A stretch of 64,000 bases of DNA from positions 310,001 to 374,000 of the forward strand of contig CAJNDS010002392.1 in assembly GCA_905221605.1 (NCBI GenBank), in the 5' to 3' direction. The DNA is from Symbiodinium natans (Eukaryota > Sar > Dinophyceae > Suessiales > Symbiodiniaceae). Shown piece after piece: positions 31,849 through 42,644 of this stretch. A program made the translations under genes and the position numbers. The notes beneath the pieces are model-generated. The model was not told the origin of the DNA and made no database searches. It was given only the letters and a program-made list of their open reading frames with translations. How positions within the stretch are numbered: the stretch's first letter is position 1; each line of letters starts with the position of its first letter.

Positions 31849-33300
31849 ATGCTTGAGGAAGAGTTTGACGCGACGTTGGATGCTGCGAAAGAACAGCAGG
31901 ACGAAATTGAGGACAAGTTGTTAGCCACGGAAAGGGCACTCAGGTTTGTAGAAGAGTCGCAACAGCACCAAACTCCGGTGTTCCCGAGTGCACCGTCCAC
32001 ACCGAATGTGGCAACTCCAAACATGATAAGCTCTAGCACGCGAGGACTTCTGGCCCAGATGAATCCAGGTCATACAACTGCACAACAGACCCAAGCTGGT
32101 GCAGCTGCAGCGCCCTCAGAAGGACAGACGATCAGTGGACCGAGCTCAGCCTGCAGGACCCACCGCAGGACCCTTCACGACCCCTCCGGTCTAGGAAATC
32201 CACCCGTTACCGGGATGCCGGCCACTGGTCTGACCTCAGAAACTCTGCTCGCAACACAGGCAGCAATCCTCGAAAACCTCCGCCTCATGAAGGGCGATAG
32301 GACTGAGGATGACAAACCAAAGGTGAAAGAAGCTGAAAGCATTAGGCTGCCAGACTTCCCAAATCCCGAAACGTACAGGTCATGGAAGACTGCAACCCGC
32401 GAGGCTATTCGTGCGGCCAGCGATAGACCTGATGATGCTTTCGAGTGGATTCTTGAAGTCTATGACAAAGAAGCATCACACGAAAAGCTAAGGGAGCCTG
32501 GAAAGTTTGTGACTCTCGACACGAAGTTGTTGGCTGCACTTAGCAAGGTTGCAAAGGGAGACCTCGGTAGACACATCCTGAACTTCAAGGAAACCGAGGC
32601 TGCCCAAACGAGATCTGTAAGGGGTCGTCAGGTTCTTTACCTCTTCGAACAGCACTTCAAAACTAGCGAAGAAGTGGGCTCGCTCTACTCAGTTGAGGAG
32701 CTTTTGAAGGTAAACATGGTTGGAGACGATCTCACCTCGTTCCTTCACAACTGGGAGAGTGTCATTGCAGGAATGAGCCATGTCCCTGAGGAAATGGTAC
32801 TACGAGACATTCTGCTCAGACAGATTAGGAAGTCAAGTCGTATGAAGTATGACTTAGAGATTTACGACCGTGCCAAGGAGGGATCCCCGTCTCACACTTA
32901 CTCCTTCCTTTTGCAGTCGATTAGAGACTTGCTTACCCGGGAAAGGGTCAGGAGGAACCGAGACAGGATCGCCAAGTCCCACGGGGACAAGTTTGGGGCC
33001 CCAGCCCCGACGCGCCCGTCTCGCCCCTCCAGCCGAGGTGGCCGTGAGAGAGGTAGATCACCATCTAGGAGCACGAGTCGCTCGCGTAGTAGCAATGCCA
33101 GCTCCCCAAAGGGGTCGAACAGCCCAAAGGGAGTATGCTACGACTTCCTAAAAGGTACCTGTACTCGTGGTGACAAGTGTACTTTCCTCCACAAAACTAG
33201 GTCCCAATCACCGAACTCGAGGAAGCCTGACAAAGCCCCCAAGATCGGAGGTAAGATCCAGCGTGTCTGTACCTTCTTCGGGAAGTGCAACAAGGCGAGA
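31849..33300 (+). CDS. gag: Gag-like protein with CCCH zinc fingers (retroelement)
   Basis: The ORF starts 23 bp after the LTR and is open to 33540, but the retroelement frame leaves it near 33295. The N-terminus is a coiled coil (EEEFDATLDAAKEQQDEIED). The middle (codons about 160-380) is the helical capsid-like region (RLPDFPNPETYRSWK, a typical copia UBN2-like start, then FEQHFKTSEEVGSL). Codons about 395-425 are Arg/Ser-rich. A CCCH finger follows at 33138-33194 (C-x7-C-x5-C-x3-H), where most gag proteins have CCHC knuckles. A second finger near 33267-33320 is split by a one-base frameshift. Role: packaging of element RNA. Confidence 0.75.
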
Positions 33301-34140
33301 ACTGTCGTTTCCTCCACCAGGAGAAGCCAGCCGCAGCTGCGAAGGCTAAGGCTGCCGCCGCCACCCCTGATCCCACTAATCCTAAGCCTAGATCCCCCTC
33401 GCCTGCCCCAAGGAGACCGAAGAGCCGAGGTAGGTCTAAGAGCAGGGACAAGGCCGCAACGTGTTGTATCGCTGCACCCGCTGTCCAGCGGGGTGCCCCG
33501 GAGGACACGTGGGAGGTTGACTTCAAGGGTGGGATGTTGATCAGACACCATCGCGTGGAGAGAACAGAGTGGTTCTCACCCGGCAGCGACTGCCCGATCG
33601 ATGTCCGACGACTTAAAAGCAAGGTAAGGGTAGAGAAATTTTTCCCGGAGAGCCCTCGCTGCAGTGGCGTGGAACTGGAGAAAGACTGCCCCAGAACCCT
33701 CCTCTAGGGCCTGGATAGGTAAGTCCACTTTCAAGATAGAGCCACTGAAGGTCACCTTTTGTGATGAACCTGTCATGAAGGCCATTCCTGTGGAAGGTGA
33801 TGGCTGCAGGCACATTAGGAGAAAACGTCGTTTCAGCGTGGCCTACGCCAACGCCGAGGACTGCCCTAAGTCGAGCATGAAAGAACAGAATCGTGCCAGG
33901 ATTGAAGCTAAGCGACTCGAAGCCGTGGTGAACAGCATGATGAATGATGTACCTACTAAGTGTGGTTATATGTGCGAAGATCTGACATGCGAGTCATGTG
34001 AACGCACCCCTGCACCTGCCTGTTCAGGCATAGTACCCGGTCTAGAGTTTCTAGCTGACACTGGCAGCGAGGAAGACCTCATCAGCAAGGAGGATCTTAG
34101 GATTCATTTCCCAAGCGTAGAGGTCAAAACTGCGTCATGA
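33285..34140 (+). pseudogene. Gag-pol linker and aspartic protease start, frameshifted
   Basis: The frame of 33285-33707 carries the rest of the second CCCH finger (GENCRFLHQEK) and a Lys/Ala/Pro linker. Near 33700 the frame shifts back to 33664-34140, which contains FLADTGSEEDLIS, the DTG(S) active-site motif of retropepsins. A TGA at 34138 interrupts the protease in frame. Confidence 0.7.
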
Positions 34141-34143
34141 CCT

Positions 34144-34974
34144 GTGAGCCTAATCACAGCGAACGGCCCAGTACTTGGGGACCAATCTGTCAAAGTCGAC
34201 ATCCCCGAACTGAGCCTCCCAGTTGAATGCTATCTTCTGGAAAGCACTCCACCTGTTTGTTCTGTCGGGCGAAGATGCATGGATGAGGGTTATGACTTCC
34301 ACTGGTACTCGGGGAAGGTCCCTTTCTTTGTCACTCCCGACGGCAGGAAGCTGAAGTGCAAGCTCAAAGGCAGGGTCCCTGTCATCGCAGAAGGCTCTGT
34401 CGCCACTCCAGCTATCGACGATGAGAGCAACGTTGTCTCCCGGGTGTTTAGCCACGGGGGTAGCTCGCTTTTTCAGTAGATAGCGGCCCTTGCGGGCTCG
34501 CCGGTGCTGCGCCCCGCCGGTGAAGACGAACAAGACGAGGACCCAGGTAAGCACCTTGACCCTGGGGTCCACGAAGCAATTTCCAAGGTGCCTCCGATCG
34601 CCATTTCCAAAGAGCAGTTAAGCAAGACGGGCTGGACTGCAACTAAAGAACACCGTAAGGTAATCATAGGACACAGACCCAAAACCTTCAGGACTCCTGC
34701 GTCGAGACATCTTAGCTTCGTGATCAGGACAACTTGGGTTTTCAGGGGAGACGAATGGTCCAAAATCGAGGACAAGGTCGACATGAGAGAGCTTCGGCAA
34801 AAGGTTGCCAAATTTGAAGAGCCAACCATCCTCTCGATATCAGTCTGCGAAAGACCACCTGACAACCCCGAACCTGAACCTGATAGTGATCACGATGAAG
34901 CACCCGATGATGTAGGAGGGTCTGAGAAACTCAGGCTAGAAGCCGAGACTGCTGCCCACAAATTCACCCATTGA
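34144..34974 (+). pseudogene. Protease C-terminal part and linker with in-frame stops
   Basis: Same frame as the protease. 34144-34479 (SLITANGPVLGD, then CSVGRRCMDEGYDFHW) is the second half of the retropepsin fold typical of copia elements. It is broken by TAG 34477, then runs acidic to TGA 34972. Confidence 0.6.
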
Positions 34975-35864
34975 CCCAAGAACCCATTCTGCAAAGTGTG
35001 CCAGAGGGCGACAATGATGGCCCCTCACGCACGAAAGAAGGGAGGATCGAGCACTATCGCATCCAAGAAATTCGGGGACCACATCACGATTGACCATGTC
35101 ATCACTAAGGACTTCCGAGATTTTGGGTTCGAAGGGGAAAAGGTTTCGTGGTTAAGGATGTCTGGTCCAACTTCAGATACGTTTACCCGTCTGTTTCCAA
35201 GAACGCTGAGGAGTGCTACGAAAACTTGCTGCACTTTCTTCAAGTTGAGGACAGTGTCGGTATAGTGTATTCCGATAATGCGTACGAGCTGGAAACCGCT
35301 GTTAAAAGGGTTGGCTGTCGGCGCAATACCTCCAGAGCCTATGTTGATCAAAACAAGGCTGTCATCGAACGCGAGATCAGGACTGTTCTCGAAGGCACTC
35401 GTGCCAACCTGCTTCAGGCAGGGCTTCCCGACAAGATGTGGCCTCTAGCTGCACAACACCACGCTATGGCCCTTAACACCTCGAAGCGATTCGACACCGA
35501 GACCGTTCCTTGGGTAGATCGTTTTGATGAGGAGTTCAGTGGCCTCGCCATTCCTTTTGGCGCTAGAATCATCTATTGGAATAATCCGAAACAAAACGCT
35601 ACAGGTAGCTCAAAGTTTGCACCGACTGGAGAGGAAGGCATCTTCCTAGGGTACCATGTCCAGCCAGGCTTCATCTGGAAGGATGAATACCTTGTAGCAC
35701 CTGTAAAGGGATGCCGTGATGCCCTCGAGAACGATAGCCTCAAGATACTCCGAGTCAAACGCATGGAGCTCGCGCTAGGTGACCTTACCTTCCCTCTTGC
35801 TAGCCCTATCGAGGACAAAGGACCCCCGTCGCTTGATGATCAGAATTGCTTTCAAGCCTACTGA
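34975..35864 (+). pseudogene. Integrase, DDE core, one frameshift
   Basis: CKVCQRATM is a partial zinc-binding end. GDHITIDHV holds the first Asp (frame open from 34975). After a frameshift near 35140, 35148-35864 carries VYSDNAYELE (second Asp) and NKAVIEREIRTVLEGTRANLL (catalytic Glu). The Ty1/copia integrase GKR-like C-terminal region follows (GARIIYW, then FLGYHVQPG). It would join element cDNA to host DNA, but the frame breaks make it inactive. Confidence 0.8.
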
Positions 35865-36420
35865 CCTCAACGAGGACGATCTCATCGAACAGCTTTTTGC
35901 CGACTACGTCCCTGAAGGAGAAGAGGACCCGTTGGACGAGCTTGATCGGAGGTGCGCCGAAATCGACGCTAGGGAGAAGGGAAACGAAGAGGTAGGAGAG
36001 CCAAAGCCATTAGCTCCTCCCGAACCAAGCCCTGAATCTATCAAACCAACATGGAAGCCTCACGATCCCACCAGGATGCCCGATGGTTCTAAGGTGCCAC
36101 AGGGTTACAATTGGGATGGCGTGAGACTTGTCCGAAACAGGAAGGGCTCTAAGAGGCCCCCTGATACTCCCTCTGAGTTCTGGACTTCTATGTCGAGGAC
36201 CCAACGTGAGGCCGACATCGAAAGGTATCGCAGGAAGGTAGAACTCGAAGAAGCCGAGGAACAGAGAAAGCGCAGAGCCGCTGCTCCAGCTATGCCCGTT
36301 GGACCTATGGTTCAGGAACCTCATCGCGAGAAGCTCAGCCGCTTGTACGTTGAGAAGCTTTGTGAGGTCGCTCAGCTCCAGTACGGTCTTCATGACCCCT
36401 GGCTTGTCGAGGGGTCGAGT
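35779..36420 (+). pseudogene. Post-integrase linker, truncated by telomere-like repeats
   Basis: An acidic and Lys/Arg-rich linker (DDLIEQLFADYVPEGEEDP, then FWTSMSRTQREADIERYRRK), as expected between integrase and reverse transcriptase. At about 36420 the sequence becomes drifted TTTAGGG units, and the ORF end to 36543 is repeat translation (PKPQTPNPKP). Confidence 0.65.
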
Positions 36421-37200
36421 GTTCAGGATGCAGGGTTTCAGAAGGATTTAGGGCTTTCAGAGTTTTTCAGGGGGTTTGAGGGTTTACGCCCTAAACCCCA
36501 AACTCCAAACCCTAAACCCGGAACCCTAAGCCCTCAACCCTAAGGCCAAAGCCCGAAACCCTTAGGCCCCCCCCATCACTCAGGTTATTTAGGGATAGTT
36601 AGGCGTAGTGGAGGTTATTTAAGAGGGGAATGTAGGGGGGCAGTGTAGAGGGGGGTAGTAGGGAAGCCCATGAAACGTAGAAAAGAGATGATGACTCCCA
36701 AACTCACACGTTAGGGTTTTGGGTTTTGGGTTTCGGGTTTAGGGTTGAGCCCTGTGAAGCCTGAATCCACTGACCCAGCCCTTCTCATGAAGGCAACCCC
36801 TGACCCCCTAAACTTTGAATTTTCTTAAGCCGAAAGAGGCCCTCGAAACCCTAAACTCTACACCTCCTGAAAGAAGCCCCGCAGACCCTCGACCGACCGT
36901 AAACACTGAACCCTAAACCCTAAACCCTAAACCCTAAAGTTTCGTAGTGTTGGCTGATAGGGACGCGTTGGACGTGATGATTGGGTATGACAATGATTAC
37001 GATGACTACAGGTTTAAGGCTGAGGGTTGGGGCGGAGATTCTACCTAATTCTTAAACCCTAAACCCTAAGCCCTGAAACCTAAGCCCTAAACATGAAGCC
37101 CTTAAGAGGCCCTTGGGAAGCTTCTCTAAGGTTCCATCCCTAAACCCTGAACCCTGAACCTTGAACCCTAAACCCTCAGCCCTAGAGCAGCTAGTTAGCC
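36421..37200. repeat. Telomere-like insertion inside the retroelement
   Basis: Degenerate TTTAGGG, then CCCTAAA units at 36488-36545, 36905-36940, 37055-37095 and 37140-37180 with unique spacers. No reverse transcriptase motif is present. Confidence 0.75.
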
Positions 37201-37224
37201 TGCATGTTTTTTGTTTCTTCTGCT

Positions 37225-37435
37225 GAGGCCTTTGTGTGCTCTTCCTGGCGCCGGCGCTGAAGTTCCTGTGTTCTTCTACATGGGCATCGCAAGCTTGATC
37301 GGCAACAGCCCTTTCGACCGCCTCTTCCTGTGGCTGATCTGGGACCCGGCCAAGTACCCACAGTACCACTACATCCAATAGCTGCCCATCCGCCGCGTGC
37401 ACCTCTACGTCACTCTACGTCCTGGCGCAGGCAGG
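37225..37435 (+). pseudogene. SLC4 anion exchanger exon fragment, copy 1
   Basis: It reads VFFYMGIASLIGNSPFDRLFLWLIWDPAKYPQYHYIQ, then TAG, then LPIRRVHLYVTL. FMGVASL...FDRL and the RxVHLFT-like motif are hallmarks of the last membrane segments of SLC4 bicarbonate/anion exchangers. The in-frame TAG at about 37380 breaks it. The first part is duplicated at 40190-40290. Confidence 0.7.
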
Positions 37436-37559
37436 TTGGCTTTGAAAGATTGATTGGGGTTGCAACTATTGTAACGAACGTCCGCAGGGGCCTAGTTCGG
37501 GCCTAGTTGCTAGAAAGCTGGCCTGGTCTAAGGGTGATGTCCGAGCTTGTGTTAATTTC

Positions 37560-38150
37560 GTGCAGCTGCAGCGATCCAACGCATGGAGACCTATCGCCTC
37601 AGAGCTTGGAACGGGTGTTTCTTCTCAGCGGCCTACAGACCTTGATCTTCGGCGCTTCTTTCAACAAGAGCTTGGAAGGGGTGCAGCTTCCCAGCGGCCT
37701 GCAGACCTTGGCCTTCGGTCATTGTTTCAACCATAGCTTGGAAAGGGTGCAGCTTCCCAACAGCCTAGCGGCCTGCAGACCGTGAGTTCAACCAGAGCTT
37801 GGAAGAGCTGCAGCTTCCCAGCAGCCTACAGATCTTGACTTTCGGCGAACGCTTTAACCAGAGCTTGGAAGGGGTTCAGCTTACTAGTGGCCTACAGACC
37901 TTGACCTTCGGCGCTTCTTTCAATCAGAGCTTGGAAGGGGAGCAGCTTCCCAGCGGCCTGCAGACCTTGGCCTTCAACCAGAGCTTGGAAGGGGTGCAGC
38001 TTCCCAGCGGCCTACAGACTTTGAGCTTCGGCAATGATTTCAACCAGAACTTGGAAGGGGTGCGGCCTACAGACCTTGACCTTCGGATATGGTTTCAACC
38101 AGAGCTTTGAAGGGGTGCAGCTTCCGGACTCCGTAGTGTGTTTCTCCTCT
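37560..38150 (+). pseudogene. FNQSLEG-type leucine-rich repeat fragment
   Basis: About eight repeats of around 22 residues with consensus SGLQTLxFGxxFNQSLEGVQLP. The frame shifts near 37780 and 38060, and one repeat is internally deleted (LQTLAFNQSLEG). This repeat family is abundant in dinoflagellate genomes. Function is unknown; probably protein binding. Confidence 0.7.
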
Positions 38151-38211
38151 CGCATTGTTCAGTGCCTCGACCTAAGCCCTCAACCCTGTACCATGTACCC
38201 TGTATCCTCAA

Positions 38212-38520
38212 CCCCAAACCCTAAACCCTAAACCCTGAACCCTAAACCCCAAACCCTAGACCACAAATCCTAAACCCTAAACCCCAAATCCTAAACCCTA
38301 AAACCTAAACCCAAGTAGGTTCTGGGTGTCTGGGTCCCAGGATGCAGGGTTTAGGGTTTTTCGGGTTTAGGGTTTAGACTTCAAGAGGACCCAGGGTAAA
38401 CCCTAAATTCAAGAGGACCCAGGGTAAACCCTAAACCCTAAACCCTAACCTAAACCCTAAACCCTAAACCCTAAACCCCGAACCCTAAACCCTAAACCCT
38501 AAACCCTAAGCCCTAAATCC
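38212..38520. repeat. CCCTAAA arrays
   Basis: Arrays at 38212-38320 and 38395-38520 with CCCCAAA variants, plus a direct repeat of AAGAGGACCCAGGGTAAACC at 38383 and 38409. Confidence 0.85.
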
Positions 38521-38523
38521 AAG

Positions 38524-38640
38524 GAAGACAGGGCGCCGGTCCCTGTTGTTCATCACCGGCGCTGCGGGGATGGCGATCTCCAACTTTGCCCTGGGCTTCC
38601 TCGGGATTTACGGCGCCACAGGCGCCCTCGGCTCCGGGTT
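38524..38640 (+). pseudogene. Sugar-porter (MFS) exon fragment
   Basis: The open frame reads GRRSLLFITGAAGMAISNFA, then LGFLGIYGA. GRR.LL...G...M is the loop and helix signature of MFS sugar transporters. It is isolated between telomere-like arrays, so it is a fragment. Confidence 0.45.
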
Positions 38641-38752
38641 TAGGGTTTAGGGTTTAGGGTCTAGGCAGGTGTAGGGTTAGGGTTTAGGGTGTTTCAAAGT
38701 GCGGCGGCCCCGACCCGCGCCAGGGAGCGGCGGCGGCAGTGGATTGTGCAAG

Positions 38753-38902
38753 AAGAACACATCACTGTCCTGGAGCTCGGACCGCATCACTGTTCGCGGG
38801 TAACGCGCCCCATTCTCCTCGTGACCTAGGTCACGAGGAGAATGGCGCGCGTTACCCGCGAACAGTGATGCGGTCCGAGCTCCAGGACAGTGATGTGTTC
38901 TT
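38753..38902. repeat. 150-bp near-perfect palindrome
   Basis: Two 75-bp arms meet at GTGACCTAGGTCAC (38821-38834) with no spacer and one mismatch (C against G near 38808). Both strands give the same ORF peptides because of the symmetry. Confidence 0.95.
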
Positions 38903-38984
38903 AATCGGGCCGCGCAGGAGAGAGGCCTGGGAAGCGTTGTGTTTTCTTTTAAACAGCCTTTTACCCTGGAGTGAGATTGTCTGA

Positions 38985-39190
38985 AGATAGGGTTAAATAG
39001 CGGGTAAACAGACTTATTCACACCCCTGGTCGTACGCACGCGCACACACACAGACACTCTCCTCACTCTCACTTTCACTCTCGCACTCACACTCTCGCGC
39101 TCACGCGCTCACGCGCTCGCACATCGTATTCGGACTTGCCCTCGCACTGACACTCACACTCACATCCGCACCTGCACCCAGTCCCACAAG
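38985..39190. repeat. CA/CT-rich simple sequence
   Basis: Runs of CACACA, CACTCTC and CGCTCACG. Low complexity. Confidence 0.7.
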
Positions 39191-39302
39191 ACCTGAAACC
39201 TTAACATCCCTGACTCCAAGGCTGGTTTATTCAATGGCTTTAGGGTTTGGGTTTCCGTATGTACTCTTCCCTTTTTTCTTACTCTATTATTCTTGGGTCT
39301 AG

Positions 39303-39385
39303 GCAATTGGTTTCGCCGTGCTGGGTTACCTGGACCAGAACCTCACGTCGGTGATCGTGAACAGGCCTTCCAACAACCATTGGGA
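39303..39385 (+). pseudogene. SLC4 exon fragment with intact acceptor, copy A
   Basis: TCTAG precedes GCAATTGG. The frame reads AIGFAVLGYLDQNLTSVIVNRPSNN, matching the DQ.ITSLIV strand of SLC4 exchangers. Homology to copy B stops at about 39380. Confidence 0.7.
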
Positions 39386-39514
39386 ATGCCGGCCGCCAGC
39401 CACATCTGGTGCAGGCGGTCAAATAAACCCTAAACCCTAAACTCTAAACCCTATACCCTACACCCTAAACCCTAGACCGCAGCTATTTCGGCTCGGTTCG
39501 AGTTTTTTTCCAAC

Positions 39515-39712
<198 letters not shown>

Positions 39713-39872
39713 GAACTGTTCCTGCGCGATCTGGTCTCGTGGCCTTGGAAAAAAGCCCCGAAACCTTAAAACCTTAAACCCTAAACCCTAAACCCTAAAC
39801 TCAGGGCCTAGGCCGCCCCTCAATTTCCGTATGTACCCTTCCTTGTTTTATTCCTCTATTATCTTGGGTCTG

Positions 39873-40292
39873 GGCAATTGGTTTCGCCGTGCTGGGTTAG
39901 CTGGACCAGAACCTCACGTCAGTGATCGTGAACAGGCCTTCCAACAACCTGCAGAAGGGGCCAGGCTATCATTTGGTTCTGCTTATTGGCCAGCTCTTGC
40001 AAGAATCATTGTACTTTTTGGAGCAGGTTCCCTTTATACGGAATTATACGGGTCAGATGTTTTCGTAAGGGTTGCCAAAGACATTTTTAAGGTTTGTCAG
40101 GGGAGCTTTGATGCTGCCTGTCTGGGTTGTATTGGGCCTGCCTTTTTCCGTGGCCGCGACAGTGCCCAGCACTCTTCCTGGGGCGCTGAAGTTCCTGCCA
40201 CGTGCCGTGCTGCAGGGCGTGTTCTTCTACATGGGCGTCGCAAGCTTGACCGGCAGCAACCTTTTCGACCGCCTCTTTCTGTGGCTGATCTG
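39873..40292 (+). pseudogene. SLC4 exons, copy B, disrupted
   Basis: 39873-40000 repeats copy A (including the 30 bp upstream of the acceptor), but the acceptor reads CTGG instead of CTAG and a TAG replaces a Tyr codon near 39897. It extends to LQKGPGYHLVLL. 40112-40290 reads LMLPVWVVLGLPFSVAA, then LPRAVLQGVFFYMGVASLTG, then FDRLFLWLI and a TGA. The frame changes between the parts. SLC4 proteins move bicarbonate or chloride, which matters for carbon supply in photosynthetic algae, but this copy is dead. Confidence 0.7.
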
Positions 40293-40911
40293 AGACCCGG
40301 CCCCAAACCCCAAACCCTAAATCCTAAACCCCTAAGCATACATTCTTGAGGATCGTATCTGTCTGGTTGCAGGGTGTCGAGAACAGCCCCCGTGAGTCCC
40401 CACAAGTCCTGACCTCTTAGCTTAAGAATTCCCCTGAAGGGGGTTTAGGTTTTCGGGTTTAGGGAAGCCGTATTTGTAGCAAGTTGCCTAAGAATCCTAC
40501 TGTAATAGCGGGCTTACAAAATCTTGCGATTAACCCTATCCCTTCACTACGTCCTCCTTTATCGCGCTTCTTGCTGTTGCCCCAGCTGATGAGCAGCTCA
40601 CGTATCTCCTCTGTTGTTGGGCTTTGGGGATGTTTGGGGATGTTTGGGGTATACCTGGACCCTCTTTACCTGCAGTTTTAAGGGTTATACCTACTAATGG
40701 TAGCTACTACGAAACTGTAGGGAAATAGAGTCCCAGGTAGGGTTTATGGGGTTCCTGGGCTGTTTCGCAGTTGCAGAAACAAGTCAGTCTACGTCGCTTC
40801 GTCCTCAGAGCTTGAACCACGTCATCCGGACCCCCAGAACCCGTCGAGTCTCTTCTGTGTCCGCGCAAAGCAAGTCCAAGTTAAGTACCTGAGGGGTTAA
40901 GGGTTTGGCTG

Positions 40912-41967
40912 TTGGGACAGTGCGTTGTCCACAAGCGACGACCCGTCGCTGCTACCACACGCGAGGACTGTGCCTCATGGTGGATTGGCTCTTTGTGGAG
41001 GGCTGTGTTTGCTGAAGAATTCCGATTCAGCATTAACCCCTTCTACACCCAGGGCATCCGATACTTGTACAACGAAGTCCCGGTCCAGACAGCAACGTCA
41101 TTGGCCATCAAGGACAATTCTACAGTGTCGGATATCGCCCGCCTAACGGCTGTGGCCGATGAGGGTCTTGCCCTCTTGCACCCCGCCTCGGGAAGAGGTG
41201 GCATTAGGCAGCTGTTAGTTGTTGGTGACTCGACCCTCTACTCCAAGGCAGGTGCCAAAACTGCATCCACCATTGCTGAGGACATGGAGGCGATGACCTC
41301 GTTGGGGGCCCCTTTGGATCACTACGCCACGGTGCGAGTGCAACCAATTTGGGGAGGCAACCTCCGGAAGATCAGGGACACAGTGGTCGAGACCTTCGAA
41401 GAGATGGTGGCCCAGTTGTCCCCCGAACAGCAGGCGCAGCAACTGATCGACATATTAGTTGTGTGGCAGGGCAACGAGCTTTTCGGCAACTATGGGGTCT
41501 TTATCCCCCCAGACCTCCAGCGCTGGAACATGCCCCCGGAGGGCTACGCCGCTGAGGGCCATTGGTCGCAGAACGCCAGTGGAGTATGTGGCAACATTCG
41601 ACGTATCGCCGCCCTCAAGGGCAGGCCGTGCTGCGGAGCGATCTCGTTCACTGGACCAGGGCGTGCAACGCATTATAGTCTGCCACACCAATGGGAGGAG
41701 ACTATGAAGGTGTTGCTTTCTTACGCCAAGGGTCAGGGGTGCAACGTCTTCGAGTTTGCGAACATGGCTGGCGAGCTGCCCCTCTACGATATGTACCACT
41801 TTCGGGAGGACAGGGAAAGCCGCAACCGCCTGGCAAACTACCCAGCAGCACTGTCGGTATTGGCCGCAGTCCAGGACATGGTCCAGCACATCCCGGAGGA
41901 TTTTTTGCAGGAGCTTGCCCGTGAGTACCCCTTTCGCGAGGGAGGACGCTACAAGAGTCCCTGCTGA
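40912..41967 (+). CDS. SGNH/GDSL hydrolase-like domain of the retroelement 3' region
   Basis: The 351-codon ORF contains LLVVGDSTLYS (block I, Ser near codon 106), VVWQGNELFGN (block III-like, Asn) and YDMYHFREDR (the D-x-x-H of block V, near codon 295). Spacing and order match SGNH hydrolases, which cleave ester bonds. The first ~60 codons are of unknown nature and may continue from the lost upstream region. It lies inside the LTR element. Some LINE elements carry esterase domains in ORF1, but I know of none in a copia-like context. A frameshift near 41945 separates it from the following segment. Confidence 0.6.
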   Translation: MGQCVVHKRRPVAATTREDCASWWIGSLWRAVFAEEFRFSINPFYTQGIRYLYNEVPVQTATSLAIKDNSTVSDIARLTAVADEGLALLHPASGRGGIRQLLVVGDSTLYSKAGAKTASTIAEDMEAMTSLGAPLDHYATVRVQPIWGGNLRKIRDTVVETFEEMVAQLSPEQQAQQLIDILVVWQGNELFGNYGVFIPPDLQRWNMPPEGYAAEGHWSQNASGVCGNIRRIAALKGRPCCGAISFTGPGRATHYSLPHQWEETMKVLLSYAKGQGCNVFEFANMAGELPLYDMYHFREDRESRNRLANYPAALSVLAAVQDMVQHIPEDFLQELAREYPFREGGRYKSPC

Positions 41968-42640
41968 GTTCGAATCGGAGTGGACAAAAAGTAGCGCCGG
42001 TTATCGCAACATGGTTCCGGCGCGGGCATTCACTCTCGAACCTTGGCAAAGGACCATTGCCCCAGATGTCGAACCATACGTGGAACTCTCTCAAGACGAG
42101 ATTGCCCGCGAGACGAGCAACTATCGCTTGGGAGGCCACAAACAATGGCATCTAAGGAGAGATGCAGACGAGCGATACAAGATCAAGGCTCGCGACGCTG
42201 ATCTCGCGTCCCGAAAGAAAAACGCCGGCTTCGAGCTCAAAAGATCCCGAGCGCGAGGGTGAAGGAAACATAGAGCTCGACAGTCGCTCATTCGAGCAGG
42301 TCAAGCGCCGCGCACCGTGGATCGTTCCCTACCCCCAAGGTGAAGTCGTCCAAGACAGAGGAGAGGGCTAGCCCTGCGAAAGCAGAGGCCGAACCATCTC
42401 TTTTCGTTGACGACGTGGAAGACTACTATTTGGGGTGGTCCCGCTCAGAAGAACTCAACTTTGATGAGATGCGTGGAATCGACCGAAGCATCTTCAACTC
42501 GATCCCGTTCGACGACCCCAGAATGGTCCACGTGCTCCAGTCAGAATTGAAGCACGAAGAAGAAGCCGACCTTCCCCACTACGTCATGAAGGGGATCACT
42601 GGTTTGGTTAGGGTCCATCGTTCGGGGCGGTCGTAGGACC
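41945..42640 (+). pseudogene. Linker segment of the retroelement 3' region, frameshifted
   Basis: The frame to 42262 (FESEWTKSSAGYRNMVPARA, then Lys/Arg-rich) and the frame of 42340-42636 (SLFVDDVEDYYLGWSRSEEL, then HYVMKGITGLV) look like one protein broken twice. The second part may be the N-terminal lobe of the following Tpt1-like domain. Confidence 0.45.
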
Positions 42641-42644
42641 GAAC

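Noticed and set aside
38677-39090. Overlapping plus- and minus-strand ORFs with the same peptide
   Set aside because: The identity comes from the 150-bp palindrome, not from real genes.
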